Below, in pieces: positions 24,349-32,380 of a stretch of DNA of 64,000 nt (its first letter is position 1; every line of letters starts with the position of its first letter). The stretch is from an uncultured Clostridia bacterium (GTDB taxonomy: Bacteria; Bacillota; Clostridia; Christensenellales; CAG-314): the NCBI GenBank assembly GCA_944336125.1, contig CALVLA010000007.1:1-64000 (forward strand), written 5' to 3'. Both the position numbers and the translations under genes were made by a program. The notes under the pieces are model-generated. The model worked only from the letters and a program-made list of their open reading frames with translations, was not told the origin of the DNA and searched no databases.

Positions 24349-25835
24349 TTGCCGGACTTATTTTTTCGTTTTTTTTGTGCGTAGCGTGTCTTAAAGCGGA
24401 TTGTTTTTTGCAACTGTGCGGTTACCGTGCCGAAGCGGGGTTTTGGAGATACTTCAAAAGCAGGCATTTCTTTTTGTCTGCCGTGTTTTTTTTGTTTAAC
24501 TTGGCGGTTTTTATATGGGCAAGCGAAGTTTTTTACTTTGTTTGTTTTGTTTCGATTGTTATTTTGGCTTCCTTTTATTTTTTTGAAAGCAAAAAAACAC
24601 CTTTCAAGTTTACCAAAAGGGCAAGGAGGCTTTTGGCGACTCAGTTTGTTTTGTGTCTTATTGCGTCCTGCGTTTTTATACCGACGACATTTTTGCTAAT
24701 TCCGTTTATCGCGCTTTTGTCAAATGCGATAAACAAACCTTTCGAGTTTTTGATTAACAGAACTTTTGTAGAAGAAGCAAAAATAAAACTTAAAAACTAT
24801 CAGCAGTTGAAAATTATAGGAATTACCGGAAGTTATGGCAAAACAAGTGTGAAAAACATTTTGTACGCGCTTTTAAAAGAGAAATACAAGGTAATCAAAA
24901 CTCCCGAAAGTTTCAACACGCCTATGGGAATTGTCAAAACCATAAACGCCGAAAATTTTGAAAACGTGGATTTTTTCATTTGCGAAATGGGCGCGAGAAA
25001 AAAAGGGGACATAAACGAAATTTGCGAAATTTTAAAGCCCGATATTTCAATTGTGACGGGAATCGCTCCTCAACATATGGAAACTTTCAAGACGATGGAA
25101 AACCTCATCGAAACTAAAAGCGAGATAATTTTGAACACCGTGAAAGACGGCACGGTTTTTTTTAACGGCGACTGCGAATTTTGTCGTGAAATGGCAAAAA
25201 GCTGCGATAAAAAACATTGCATCTGCGGACAAAACTGCAGTGATTTTGCGTGGGAAAAAGCGTCTTTGTCAAGCGACGGAACACGGTTTGAGTTTAACTC
25301 TAAAAATCAAAAATTCGTTTTTAAGACAAAACTTTTGGGGTTGCATAATGTGTCAAACATCTGTCTTTGCGCCGCTGTGGCTTATTTTACGGGCTTAAAC
25401 GGTGAGGAAATTGCGAGAGGCGTCGAAAAGCTTGAATTTTCTCCTCACAGATTGCAGCTTATCAAAGGCAACGGTTTGTATATTTTGGATGACAGCTACA
25501 ACGCAAATATAGACGGAATAAGGCAAAGTGCAGAGGTGTTGAAACTGTTTGAAAAAAGAAAATTCGCGATAGTTTCGGGAATTGTGGAGGGAGGAAAAAC
25601 TGAGGAAAAACTAAACGAAGAAGTAGGCAAAATTTTTGCCGAAGTTTGCGACGCCGTTTTTCTTGTCGGCAAAAATTCCTGTCACATAAAAAGAGGAATG
25701 AGCGAAATTGGGTATCCGTCAAGCAAAATCGTGATGTGTCAAAGCACGGAAGACGCGGTTTCGGCGCTTGGATGCTGGGCGGAAAGGGGTGACGTCGTTT
25801 TGTTTTCAAACGACTTGCCTGACAATGTAATTTGA
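24345..25835 (+). CDS. membrane-anchored MurF-like Mur ligase
   Basis: The 496-residue protein has an unusual design. Residues 1-about 145 form four or five membrane helices in place of the normal UDP-binding domain. The Mur ligase central domain follows, with P-loop GITGSYGKTSVK (about 162-173) and E-M-G-A-R-K-K-G-D-I, then the C-terminal ligase domain with L-D-D-S-Y-N-A-N (about 382). It most resembles MurF, which adds D-Ala-D-Ala, and it overlaps the hydrolase stop and precedes ddl. Substrate is inferred from the neighbour; a lipid-linked precursor would fit the membrane domain. Confidence 0.85.
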   Translation: MIAGLIFSFFLCVACLKADCFLQLCGYRAEAGFWRYFKSRHFFLSAVFFLFNLAVFIWASEVFYFVCFVSIVILASFYFFESKKTPFKFTKRARRLLATQFVLCLIASCVFIPTTFLLIPFIALLSNAINKPFEFLINRTFVEEAKIKLKNYQQLKIIGITGSYGKTSVKNILYALLKEKYKVIKTPESFNTPMGIVKTINAENFENVDFFICEMGARKKGDINEICEILKPDISIVTGIAPQHMETFKTMENLIETKSEIILNTVKDGTVFFNGDCEFCREMAKSCDKKHCICGQNCSDFAWEKASLSSDGTRFEFNSKNQKFVFKTKLLGLHNVSNICLCAAVAYFTGLNGEEIARGVEKLEFSPHRLQLIKGNGLYILDDSYNANIDGIRQSAEVLKLFEKRKFAIVSGIVEGGKTEEKLNEEVGKIFAEVCDAVFLVGKNSCHIKRGMSEIGYPSSKIVMCQSTEDAVSALGCWAERGDVVLFSNDLPDNVI

Positions 25836-25845
25836 CGGAGGGGTT

Positions 25846-26976
25846 ATGAGCGTATTGTTGATGTACGGCGGCAAAAGCTGTGAGCATGATATTTCGGTAA
25901 TAACGGGCAAGCAAGCCGCCGCAAACATTAAAAAAGATTTTCACGAAGTTTTTGTTTCCAAAGAGGGCAAATGGCTGCTGGCAGACGAAATGAAAAACAT
26001 TTCGGATTTTTCAAACGCCAAAAAAATAAGCCGGTTGCCTCAAGTCGTTTTGGTTACCGGCGAAAAAAAACTTTTCAAATTGAAAGGCAAAAAGCTTTTG
26101 CCATTTTGCGAAGTTGATGCTGCATTGCTTTGTTTTCACGGCGAAAACGGTGAAGACGGCTGTGTGCAGGGACTTTTGGAAATGTGCGAGATACCTTATA
26201 CTTCATGCGGAGTGACTTCGTCTGCCTTATGTATGGATAAAATTTCGGCAAAAGCTATGCTTAAAGGTTTTGATTTTCCCGTGGTTGAAGGAATTTTTCT
26301 CGAAAAAAGTTTTTTTGAACAAAATTTTAGGCAGTGCGAAAGTGAAATAAGGCAAAAACTGGGTTATCCTGTTATCGTAAAACCATCAAAACTGGGTTCG
26401 AGCATAGGAATTTCGGTTTGTGAAGACGAAAATTCTTTTGCTGATGCTATGAAACTTGCATTGGGCTTTGACGACAGAGTTTTGGTGGAAAAGGCACTCA
26501 CGAATTTTTGCGACATAAATGTTTCCGTTTTGAAAAAAGACGGTGAAATTATTGTCAGTCAGGCTGAAAAACCTGCTTCGTTAAAAAACTTTTTGACTTT
26601 TGACGAAAAATATCTGGAAGGCGGAAAGGGAATGAGCGGGTTGAAAAGAGAGTTTCCTTTCGAAAACGAAAAAACCGAGGCAATAAAGGACATTGCGAAA
26701 AAGGTTTATTCTTCACTTAACTGCTTCGGCATAGTAAGAATCGATTTTTTGATAGATTTTGACAGCGGAAAAATTTTCGTGAACGAAATAAACACAATTC
26801 CCGGTTCTTTGTCTTTTTATCTTTGGAAAGACGTTTTCGGTTTCGAAAGTCTTATAGACGTTTTGCTTGACGAAGCTAAAAAAAGAACCGCCGAAAAGCA
26901 AAAGCTTTTGAGGCGGTTTGAGTCGTCAGTGCTTAGCGGAGCATCGGGAGGAAAGATCAAAGGTCGTAAGTTTTAA
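25846..26976 (+). CDS. ddl: D-alanine--D-alanine ligase
   Basis: Ddl makes the D-Ala-D-Ala dipeptide for peptidoglycan. The 376-residue ATP-grasp protein has MYGGKSCEHDISVITG (about 6-21), H-G-E-N-G-E-D-G (about 98-105), the phosphate loop K-P-S-K-L-G-S-S-I-G and the metal site N-E-I-N-T-I-P-G. GGAGGGG precedes the ATG. It sits directly behind the MurF-like gene. The last 20 bases overlap the convergent WYL gene. The C-terminal tail (about 350-376) is extra and basic. Confidence 0.95.
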   Translation: MSVLLMYGGKSCEHDISVITGKQAAANIKKDFHEVFVSKEGKWLLADEMKNISDFSNAKKISRLPQVVLVTGEKKLFKLKGKKLLPFCEVDAALLCFHGENGEDGCVQGLLEMCEIPYTSCGVTSSALCMDKISAKAMLKGFDFPVVEGIFLEKSFFEQNFRQCESEIRQKLGYPVIVKPSKLGSSIGISVCEDENSFADAMKLALGFDDRVLVEKALTNFCDINVSVLKKDGEIIVSQAEKPASLKNFLTFDEKYLEGGKGMSGLKREFPFENEKTEAIKDIAKKVYSSLNCFGIVRIDFLIDFDSGKIFVNEINTIPGSLSFYLWKDVFGFESLIDVLLDEAKKRTAEKQKLLRRFESSVLSGASGGKIKGRKF

Positions 26977-27874
26977 GGGCGGCTTTGAGCTTTTGCCTTA
27001 CCGTGTCTCTTACCTTTTTTGGCGACAAAATTTTTACGCCGTCGCCGAAACTCAGCAGTTTTGAAATAAGCTCGTTGTTCAGATACTGAGTGGTTTTGGC
27101 AAAATATCCTTCGGTGTTTTTTGTTATGTTTTCTACGCCCAGCCATTCTTCGGCGTCGGGTAAAGCCGCGTCTGTAATTTTTAGCGTCAACTCGACTTTT
27201 TCGAGAGGGGGAAGATTTTCTTCCTCCTTTTTTACGTCGGGCATTTGCAGGCGTTCAAAACTTTCGTCGGTAAGTACGATTTTTGTTATCCTTGAAATTT
27301 TGAAAAGTCGAAAATCGTTGCGTGAAGTACAAAATGCGTAAACGTACCATTGACCGTCTTTTACCGCAAGGGCATGTGGCAAAATTTTTCGGAAAGTAAT
27401 TTCTCTGTAACGCGAGCAGTATTCTATCTCAACGGCTTTCTGCTCGAACAAGGCTTTTTGAACAACGCTTATTTTGTGCTTTACCGCGTCGAAAGAGGGG
27501 ATGTCGACAAAAAGCCTGTCGCTTTGAAGTACGTAATTTTCTTCTCTGCCCTGCGACATGCTTTTAAATTTTTCGATAAGAAGCCGAGTTTCTTTTTCAT
27601 CGGTCATTTCGCCGAAACTAGTCAAAGCCGCGATGATTTTTGAATATTCTTCCTTGCTGAAAAAAGTTTTGTCAAGTTTAAAATTGTCGGCAACGGCAAT
27701 TCCGCCTCCGCTTCCCGAAAAAGACACAATGGGAACTCCTGCCTGATTGAGTACGTCTATGTAGCGGTAAATAGTGCGTTTGCTTAACTCATACTTTTCA
27801 GCCAGTTCAGAAGCGGTGACTTTTTTGCTGTTTATGAGGGTAAGCATGATTGAGAATAAAATATCGTTTTGCAT
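26957..27874 (-). CDS. WYL-domain transcriptional regulator
   Basis: The 305-residue regulator has an N-terminal helix-turn-helix (about 10-55, S-A-S-E-L-A-x-x-Y-x-L-S-K-R-T-I-Y-R-Y-I-D-type pattern), a WYL sensor domain (about 135-210) with the W-Y-V-Y-A-F core, and a C-terminal WCX part. Such proteins often answer to DNA damage or bound nucleic acid. The start has no ribosome binding site and a -10 six bases before it, suggesting a leaderless message. Target genes are unknown. Confidence 0.88.
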   Translation of the reverse strand: MQNDILFSIMLTLINSKKVTASELAEKYELSKRTIYRYIDVLNQAGVPIVSFSGSGGGIAVADNFKLDKTFFSKEEYSKIIAALTSFGEMTDEKETRLLIEKFKSMSQGREENYVLQSDRLFVDIPSFDAVKHKISVVQKALFEQKAVEIEYCSRYREITFRKILPHALAVKDGQWYVYAFCTSRNDFRLFKISRITKIVLTDESFERLQMPDVKKEEENLPPLEKVELTLKITDAALPDAEEWLGVENITKNTEGYFAKTTQYLNNELISKLLSFGDGVKILSPKKVRDTVRQKLKAALKTYDL

Positions 27875-27880
27875 AATATA

Positions 27881-27910
27881 ATTTTAGCAAAAGTGACAAG
27901 CAGTTGTCAA
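27881..27910 (-). promoter_or_regulatory. leaderless promoter of the WYL regulator
   Basis: On the minus strand TTGACA (27910-27905) and TAAAAT (27886-27881) are 18 bases apart, and the ATG begins exactly six bases after the -10. Confidence 0.8.
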
Positions 27911-27946
27911 TATTGTCGGTTTATTATACAGAAAAAGAGGTTGAAA

Positions 27947-28108
27947 ATGAAAACAAACTTGAAAAAATACGATTTGGAAGAAATAAAAAGAAAATTGTTT
28001 GCTTGTCCCGAAAGGAGAAAGATGTTTGTTTACACCTTTGACCTTTCGTATGCAAGCGGTGAGGAATACCTTAAAAAATATTTTGCCGACTGCGGTTTTA
28101 GGAGTTGA
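27947..28108 (+). CDS. small hypothetical protein
   Basis: The 53-residue, strongly basic and aromatic product (L-K-K-Y-D-L-E-E-I-K-R-K-L near the start, then a C-P-E-R-R-K segment) has AGAGG six bases before its ATG. It is divergent from the WYL regulator and its last 11 bases overlap the murG end on the other strand. No family is recognised. It could be a peptide controlled by the regulator. Confidence 0.55.
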   Translation: MKTNLKKYDLEEIKRKLFACPERRKMFVYTFDLSYASGEEYLKKYFADCGFRS

Positions 28109-29147
28109 CTTGCTTGTCGATATATGCGGCAATTTCGTCTGTTCCGTCGATTTTGATTTTTGACTGATTTTGTTTCATTGCGTCGGCATAATCAAACAGA
28201 TTTTGAATTTTTTGGCAAAACACGCCGGGTGTCAAATTGTTTTCGTCTGCGGTGAGGCAGCATCCGTTTTTAAAAAAGTAGTCGGCATTTTGTGTTTGTT
28301 CGCCTCTGGTGGCGTTTGTGAGGGGTATCACCAGCATTGGTTTTTTCATTGCCACAAGTTCACAGAGAGCGTTGCTTCCTCCTCGGGTTACTACGACGTC
28401 GCTTGCGGCAAACACGTCAAATATGTCATTGCAAAATTCCGCAGTTTTAAAGTGCGGATTTTTTATTTCAGGCGCTTTTCCTTTTCCCGAAATGAGAAAA
28501 ACATCGTATTTTTCGGCAAGTTTGTCAATGCTTGCGGCAACGATGTTGTTTAGTTTTTTTGCGCCCAAGCTTCCTCCGACGATTGTTATTATTTTTCTGT
28601 TTCCGTTAAACCCCATGGTCGAAAGGCCGTGGGGTTTTTTTGCCGAGTAAACACTTTGTCTTATCGGGCTGCCTGTGCAGACGGCTTTTTTGCCTGCCTT
28701 TTTTGCCGTGTCGGAAAAAGTGGTGAAAAATCTGTCGCACTTTTTCAGTAAAAGCTTGTTGGCAAGTCCTACGGAAAAATCGCTCTCATGAATAAAAAGG
28801 GGAATTTTAAGTTTTTTGGCGGCTTTTGCCACGGGGTACGAAACGTATCCGCCTTTAGCGAAAACGAGAGACGGATTAATTTGCCTCATCAGTTTTTTGC
28901 AATCCTTGACGCTTTTTAGCATTTTGAAAGGCAGAAGAAGATTTTTGAGGGTGAGTTTTCTCACAAACTTTGCCGCTTTGATTTCAAAAAAAGTTACGTC
29001 ATCGAAGTTTTGTTTAATCAACTTTTTTTCCATTCCGTCGGTACCTACGTAAACGCAGTCATATCTGTCTTTAAGTTTTTCGATTAAAGCGACGTTTGGC
29101 ATGATATGTCCTGCCGTTCCGCCGCCTGTAAACAAAATTGTTTTCAT
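28098..29147 (-). CDS. murG: MurG, UDP-GlcNAc:lipid I N-acetylglucosaminyltransferase
   Basis: MurG adds GlcNAc to lipid I, giving lipid II at the inner membrane face. The 349-residue GT28 protein has the glycine loop GGGTAGHIMPN (about 7-17), F-A-K-G-G-Y-V-S-Y-P, H-E-S-D and the second-domain signature G-G-S-L-G-A-K-K-L-N followed by S-D-V-V-V-T-R-G-G-S-N-A-L-C-E. It stands alone rather than in a dcw cluster. The ATG lies six bases after a TATAAT with no ribosome binding site. Confidence 0.95.
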   Translation of the reverse strand: MKTILFTGGGTAGHIMPNVALIEKLKDRYDCVYVGTDGMEKKLIKQNFDDVTFFEIKAAKFVRKLTLKNLLLPFKMLKSVKDCKKLMRQINPSLVFAKGGYVSYPVAKAAKKLKIPLFIHESDFSVGLANKLLLKKCDRFFTTFSDTAKKAGKKAVCTGSPIRQSVYSAKKPHGLSTMGFNGNRKIITIVGGSLGAKKLNNIVAASIDKLAEKYDVFLISGKGKAPEIKNPHFKTAEFCNDIFDVFAASDVVVTRGGSNALCELVAMKKPMLVIPLTNATRGEQTQNADYFFKNGCCLTADENNLTPGVFCQKIQNLFDYADAMKQNQSKIKIDGTDEIAAYIDKQVNS

Positions 29148-29153
29148 ACTGAA

Positions 29154-29159
29154 ATTATA
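29154..29159 (-). promoter_or_regulatory. -10 element of murG (leaderless geometry)
   Basis: On the minus strand a perfect TATAAT (29159-29154) is followed by TTCAGT and then the murG ATG. The -35 is weak. Confidence 0.65.
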
Positions 29160-29186
29160 TCTTTTTTTAAAGCTAAAAATACCCTG

Positions 29187-29215
29187 TTGACGAATTGTTT
29201 TTTTTTGCTTATAAT
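29187..29215 (+). promoter_or_regulatory. promoter of the lipase-like hydrolase gene
   Basis: TTGACG (29187-29192) and a perfect TATAAT (29210-29215) are 17 bases apart, divergent from murG. Confidence 0.85.
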
Positions 29216-29281
29216 GGAAAATAATAAGTAGGTATGCCCACTTTTTTATTTTGTTTATGAGTTTGCCCTTTGGAGGTAAAG

Positions 29282-30199
29282 ATGAAAATTATAGATTTTA
29301 AAGTCGGTGACGACAAAATCGCAAAGCTTTATATATGGGATGACGTAAGGCAGGAAAAGCCTAAAGGCGTCGTTCAACTTATTCACGGCATGGCGGAACA
29401 CATGGGCCGTTACAGCAACTTTGCTAAGTTTTTGAACAAAAACGGTTACTACGTTTACGGCAACGACCTTCGCGGCTGCGGACTTAACGTCGACATGGAG
29501 CATCTCGGCTGGGACGAGGGCAATATGTGGGAAAACGACATCAGTGACCAGCTTCGTCTTACCGAATACATCAAAATTCAGCATCCCGATTTGCCTGTTA
29601 TCGTTCACGGGCACAGCTACGGCTCGTTTTTGACTCAGATGTACATGGCTTACAACAAATCTGCCGACGCGTTTGCGCTTAGCGGTTCAAACTTTATGAA
29701 GGGAGCGGACGTTTCTTTCGGACGTTTCCTTGCAAACTGGATGTATCGTCGTCACGGAGATTTTGTCAGGGCAAAACTCATGTACAAGCTTACCTTCGGC
29801 AATTACCAAAGTCAGATGAACGGCAACGGCAGTTGGCTTTGCACAAATGCTCCTGAGGTTGAAAAGTACAAAAAAGATCCTCGTTGCGGATATATCAACT
29901 CTACAAACTTTTACAAGTGGTTTTTGATAGGGGTCAAAAACCTTTATACCAAGGAATATGCTCAAAGCATCAACCCCGAAACTCCTATTTACCTTTATGC
30001 CGGCGACAACGACCCTGTCGGAAAAAACGGCAAAGGGGTTGCCAAACTTTACAACTATTACAAAAACCTCGGAGTCAAGGATTTGACTTGCAAACTTTAT
30101 CCCGGCGGACGCCACGAAATGCTCAACGAAGTTAACCGTGACGAAGTTTATGCCGATGTGCTGGCTTACTTTGACCGTGTGTCTTCGGTGAAAAACTGA
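29282..30199 (+). CDS. alpha/beta hydrolase, monoacylglycerol lipase / lysophospholipase-like
   Basis: The 305-residue protein matches the Hydrolase_4 (serine aminopeptidase S33-like lipase) group: V-V-Q-L-I-H-G-M-A-E-H-M-G-R-Y (about 27-41), nucleophile elbow H-G-H-S-Y-G-S (about 102-108), acid in A-G-D-N-D-P-V-G (about 239-246) and histidine in G-G-R-H-E-M-L-N-E (about 276-284). GGAGGT lies five bases before the ATG at 29282. It probably handles lipid esters in the cytoplasm; a single-gene unit. Confidence 0.9.
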   Translation: MKIIDFKVGDDKIAKLYIWDDVRQEKPKGVVQLIHGMAEHMGRYSNFAKFLNKNGYYVYGNDLRGCGLNVDMEHLGWDEGNMWENDISDQLRLTEYIKIQHPDLPVIVHGHSYGSFLTQMYMAYNKSADAFALSGSNFMKGADVSFGRFLANWMYRRHGDFVRAKLMYKLTFGNYQSQMNGNGSWLCTNAPEVEKYKKDPRCGYINSTNFYKWFLIGVKNLYTKEYAQSINPETPIYLYAGDNDPVGKNGKGVAKLYNYYKNLGVKDLTCKLYPGGRHEMLNEVNRDEVYADVLAYFDRVSSVKN

Positions 30200-30204
30200 A
30201 TTTT

Positions 30205-30237
30205 AACGGAACGATTTTTACGTTCCGTTTTTATTTT
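30205..30237 (+). terminator. intrinsic terminator
   Basis: AACGGAACG (30205-30213) pairs with CGTTCCGTT (30221-30229), followed by T. Confidence 0.9.
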
Positions 30238-30350
30238 GCCTAATTGTGCATAAAAAGAAAATGACTTAAATAATTATGCAAAAATTTTTATTGCAAAGCG
30301 TTTAAATACAAAATATATGATTAAAAATTGCATAAATACTATTCATAAAG

Positions 30351-30379
30351 TTGATTTAAAAGGCGTTTTGTGGTATAAT
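30351..30379 (+). promoter_or_regulatory. promoter of the topoisomerase operon
   Basis: TTGATT (30351-30356) and a perfect TATAAT (30374-30379) are 17 bases apart. The preceding 100 bases are A/T-rich and hold three TGCATAA motifs (see findings). Confidence 0.85.
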
Positions 30380-30401
30380 AAATCGTAGGAGGATTTTTGA
30401 C

Positions 30402-32378
30402 ATGAGCGAAGTCAAAAACAATGATTACAAGGCGTCTGCGATAGAGGTTCTCGAAGGGCTTGACGCCGTCAGGCTGCGTCCGGGTATGTACATCGGTACT
30501 ACCGGCGTAAAAGGTTTGCACCACATTTTGTGGGAGATTGTCGACAATGCGGTGGACGAGGCGGCAAACGGTTTTGCGTCACGCGTTTCGGTGGAAATAC
30601 ATGAGGACGGCAGCGTTTCGGTTGAGGACAACGGAAGGGGCATACCTGTCGACATTCATCCGCAGCTTAAAGTTTCCGGCGTGGAAGTCGTTTTCACACA
30701 GCTTCATGCGGGCGGAAAATTCAACAATAAAAACTACTCCTTTTCGGGAGGACTTCACGGCGTAGGCGCGTCTGTCGCAAACGCTTTGAGCGAGTGGCTT
30801 ACCGTTGAGGTTTTTCAAAACGACAAAACTTACAGGATGAGGTTTGAAAGTTACTTCAGTCAGGAAAAAAACAAAATCATAAGCGGTGCTCCTGTCGAGC
30901 ATCTTAAAGCTTATGACGACAACCCCGGAAAAGTGGGTACGAGAGTTACCTTTTTACCTGACAAAACAGTATTCGGAAAGGCTGAGTTCAGTGCTGAAGT
31001 CATCCACAAAAGGCTCAAGGAACTTGCTTTTTTGAATAAGGGCATAGAGTTCAGACTGATTAACGAAAAGGCAACGGGGGACGAGCAGTTTGAATTTGTC
31101 TTCAAATTCGACGGCGGTCTTAACGATTTTGTGTCATATCTTAACGAAAGCAAACCTATCGCTCACGCAAATCCTGTTTATTTCGAAGGAAAAAACGACG
31201 TTTTGCAGCTTCAGTGCAGCTTTCAGTACTGTGAAACATACAACGAAAACATCTGTTCCTACGTAAACAACATTCCTACTCCGGAAGGCGGAATGCACGA
31301 AACGGGACTTAAAACGGCTTTTACCAAATCATTGAACGATTATGCGCGAAAAACCGGCTTTTTGAAGGAAAAGGAAGAAAACTTTTTGGGCGATGATTTC
31401 AGGGAAGGTCTTACCCTTGTTTTGAGCGTCAAAATGGCAAACGTGCAGTTTGAGGGACAAACCAAAACAAAACTCGGCAACCCTGAAGCAAAACCTGCGG
31501 TAGAAAGTATAATTTCCGATTGTTTTGACGAGTTTTTCAAAAACGACAAGGACAAAGTCGCCGACGTGATACTCAAAAAGGCGCAGTGCGCAAGGAAGGT
31601 GCGCGAGGCGTCAAGGAGAGCTAAGGAAGAAACAAGAAAGCGCAACAGCATTGACAACGCTACCTTGGTTGGCAAGCTGTCAAGCTGCACCGGCAGAGAT
31701 TACAAACGCAACGAGCTTTTTATCGTAGAGGGCGACTCGGCAGGCGGCAGCGCAAAACAGGCGAGAGACAGAAAATTTCAGGGTGTGTTGCCTTTGAAAG
31801 GAAAACCGCTTAACGCCGAAAGGAAAAGACTCGATCAGGTTTTGGCTAACGACGAGTACAGGGCTATGATTGCCGCTTTGGGTACCAGCATAGGCGAGGA
31901 CTTTGATATTTCCTCTTTGAAATATGACAAAGTCATTATTCTTGCCGATGCCGATCAGGACGGAGCTCACATCAGGGCGATTTTGCTGACATTCTTCTTC
32001 AGATACATGAAGGAACTCATTACCGAAGGACACATTTACATCGGCATGCCGCCGCTTTACAAAGTGTTCAAAAAAGACAACGTACTTTATGCGTATGACG
32101 ATGCGGCACTTCCCGAATGTATGGAAAAAATAGGCAGGGGCGCAAGTCTTCAGCGTTACAAGGGGCTTGGCGAAATGAATCCGCAGCAACTTTGGGACAC
32201 TACAATGAACCCTAAAACTCGTATGCTCATGCGCGTTACCCTTGAAGACGTCGCGGAAGCAGAAAGAATGCTCACTATTCTCATGGGCGACAGCGCGGAC
32301 CTCAGAAAATCATATATTACCGAATACGCCAACTTCAACAAGGACGACGACAAAATCCTTGATAAGTACGGAGCTTAA
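30402..32378 (+). CDS. type IIA DNA topoisomerase subunit B (ParE/GyrB family)
   Basis: The 658-residue ATPase subunit has the GHKL motifs E-I-V-D-N-A-V-D-E (about 45-53), D-N-G-R-G-I-P-V-D (about 72-80) and G-G-L-H-G-V-G-A-S (about 112-120), then the Toprim [10 protein letters not shown] and D-A-D-Q-D-G-A-H-I. GyrB and ParE are hard to tell apart by eye. The partner lacks a GyrA box and no dnaA-recF genes are near, which favours topoisomerase IV (ParE). AGGAGG precedes the ATG. Confidence 0.85.
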   Translation: MSEVKNNDYKASAIEVLEGLDAVRLRPGMYIGTTGVKGLHHILWEIVDNAVDEAANGFASRVSVEIHEDGSVSVEDNGRGIPVDIHPQLKVSGVEVVFTQLHAGGKFNNKNYSFSGGLHGVGASVANALSEWLTVEVFQNDKTYRMRFESYFSQEKNKIISGAPVEHLKAYDDNPGKVGTRVTFLPDKTVFGKAEFSAEVIHKRLKELAFLNKGIEFRLINEKATGDEQFEFVFKFDGGLNDFVSYLNESKPIAHANPVYFEGKNDVLQLQCSFQYCETYNENICSYVNNIPTPEGGMHETGLKTAFTKSLNDYARKTGFLKEKEENFLGDDFREGLTLVLSVKMANVQFEGQTKTKLGNPEAKPAVESIISDCFDEFFKNDKDKVADVILKKAQCARKVREASRRAKEETRKRNSIDNATLVGKLSSCTGRDYKRNELFIVEGDSAGGSAKQARDRKFQGVLPLKGKPLNAERKRLDQVLANDEYRAMIAALGTSIGEDFDISSLKYDKVIILADADQDGAHIRAILLTFFFRYMKELITEGHIYIGMPPLYKVFKKDNVLYAYDDAALPECMEKIGRGASLQRYKGLGEMNPQQLWDTTMNPKTRMLMRVTLEDVAEAERMLTILMGDSADLRKSYITEYANFNKDDDKILDKYGA

Positions 32379-32380
32379 CT

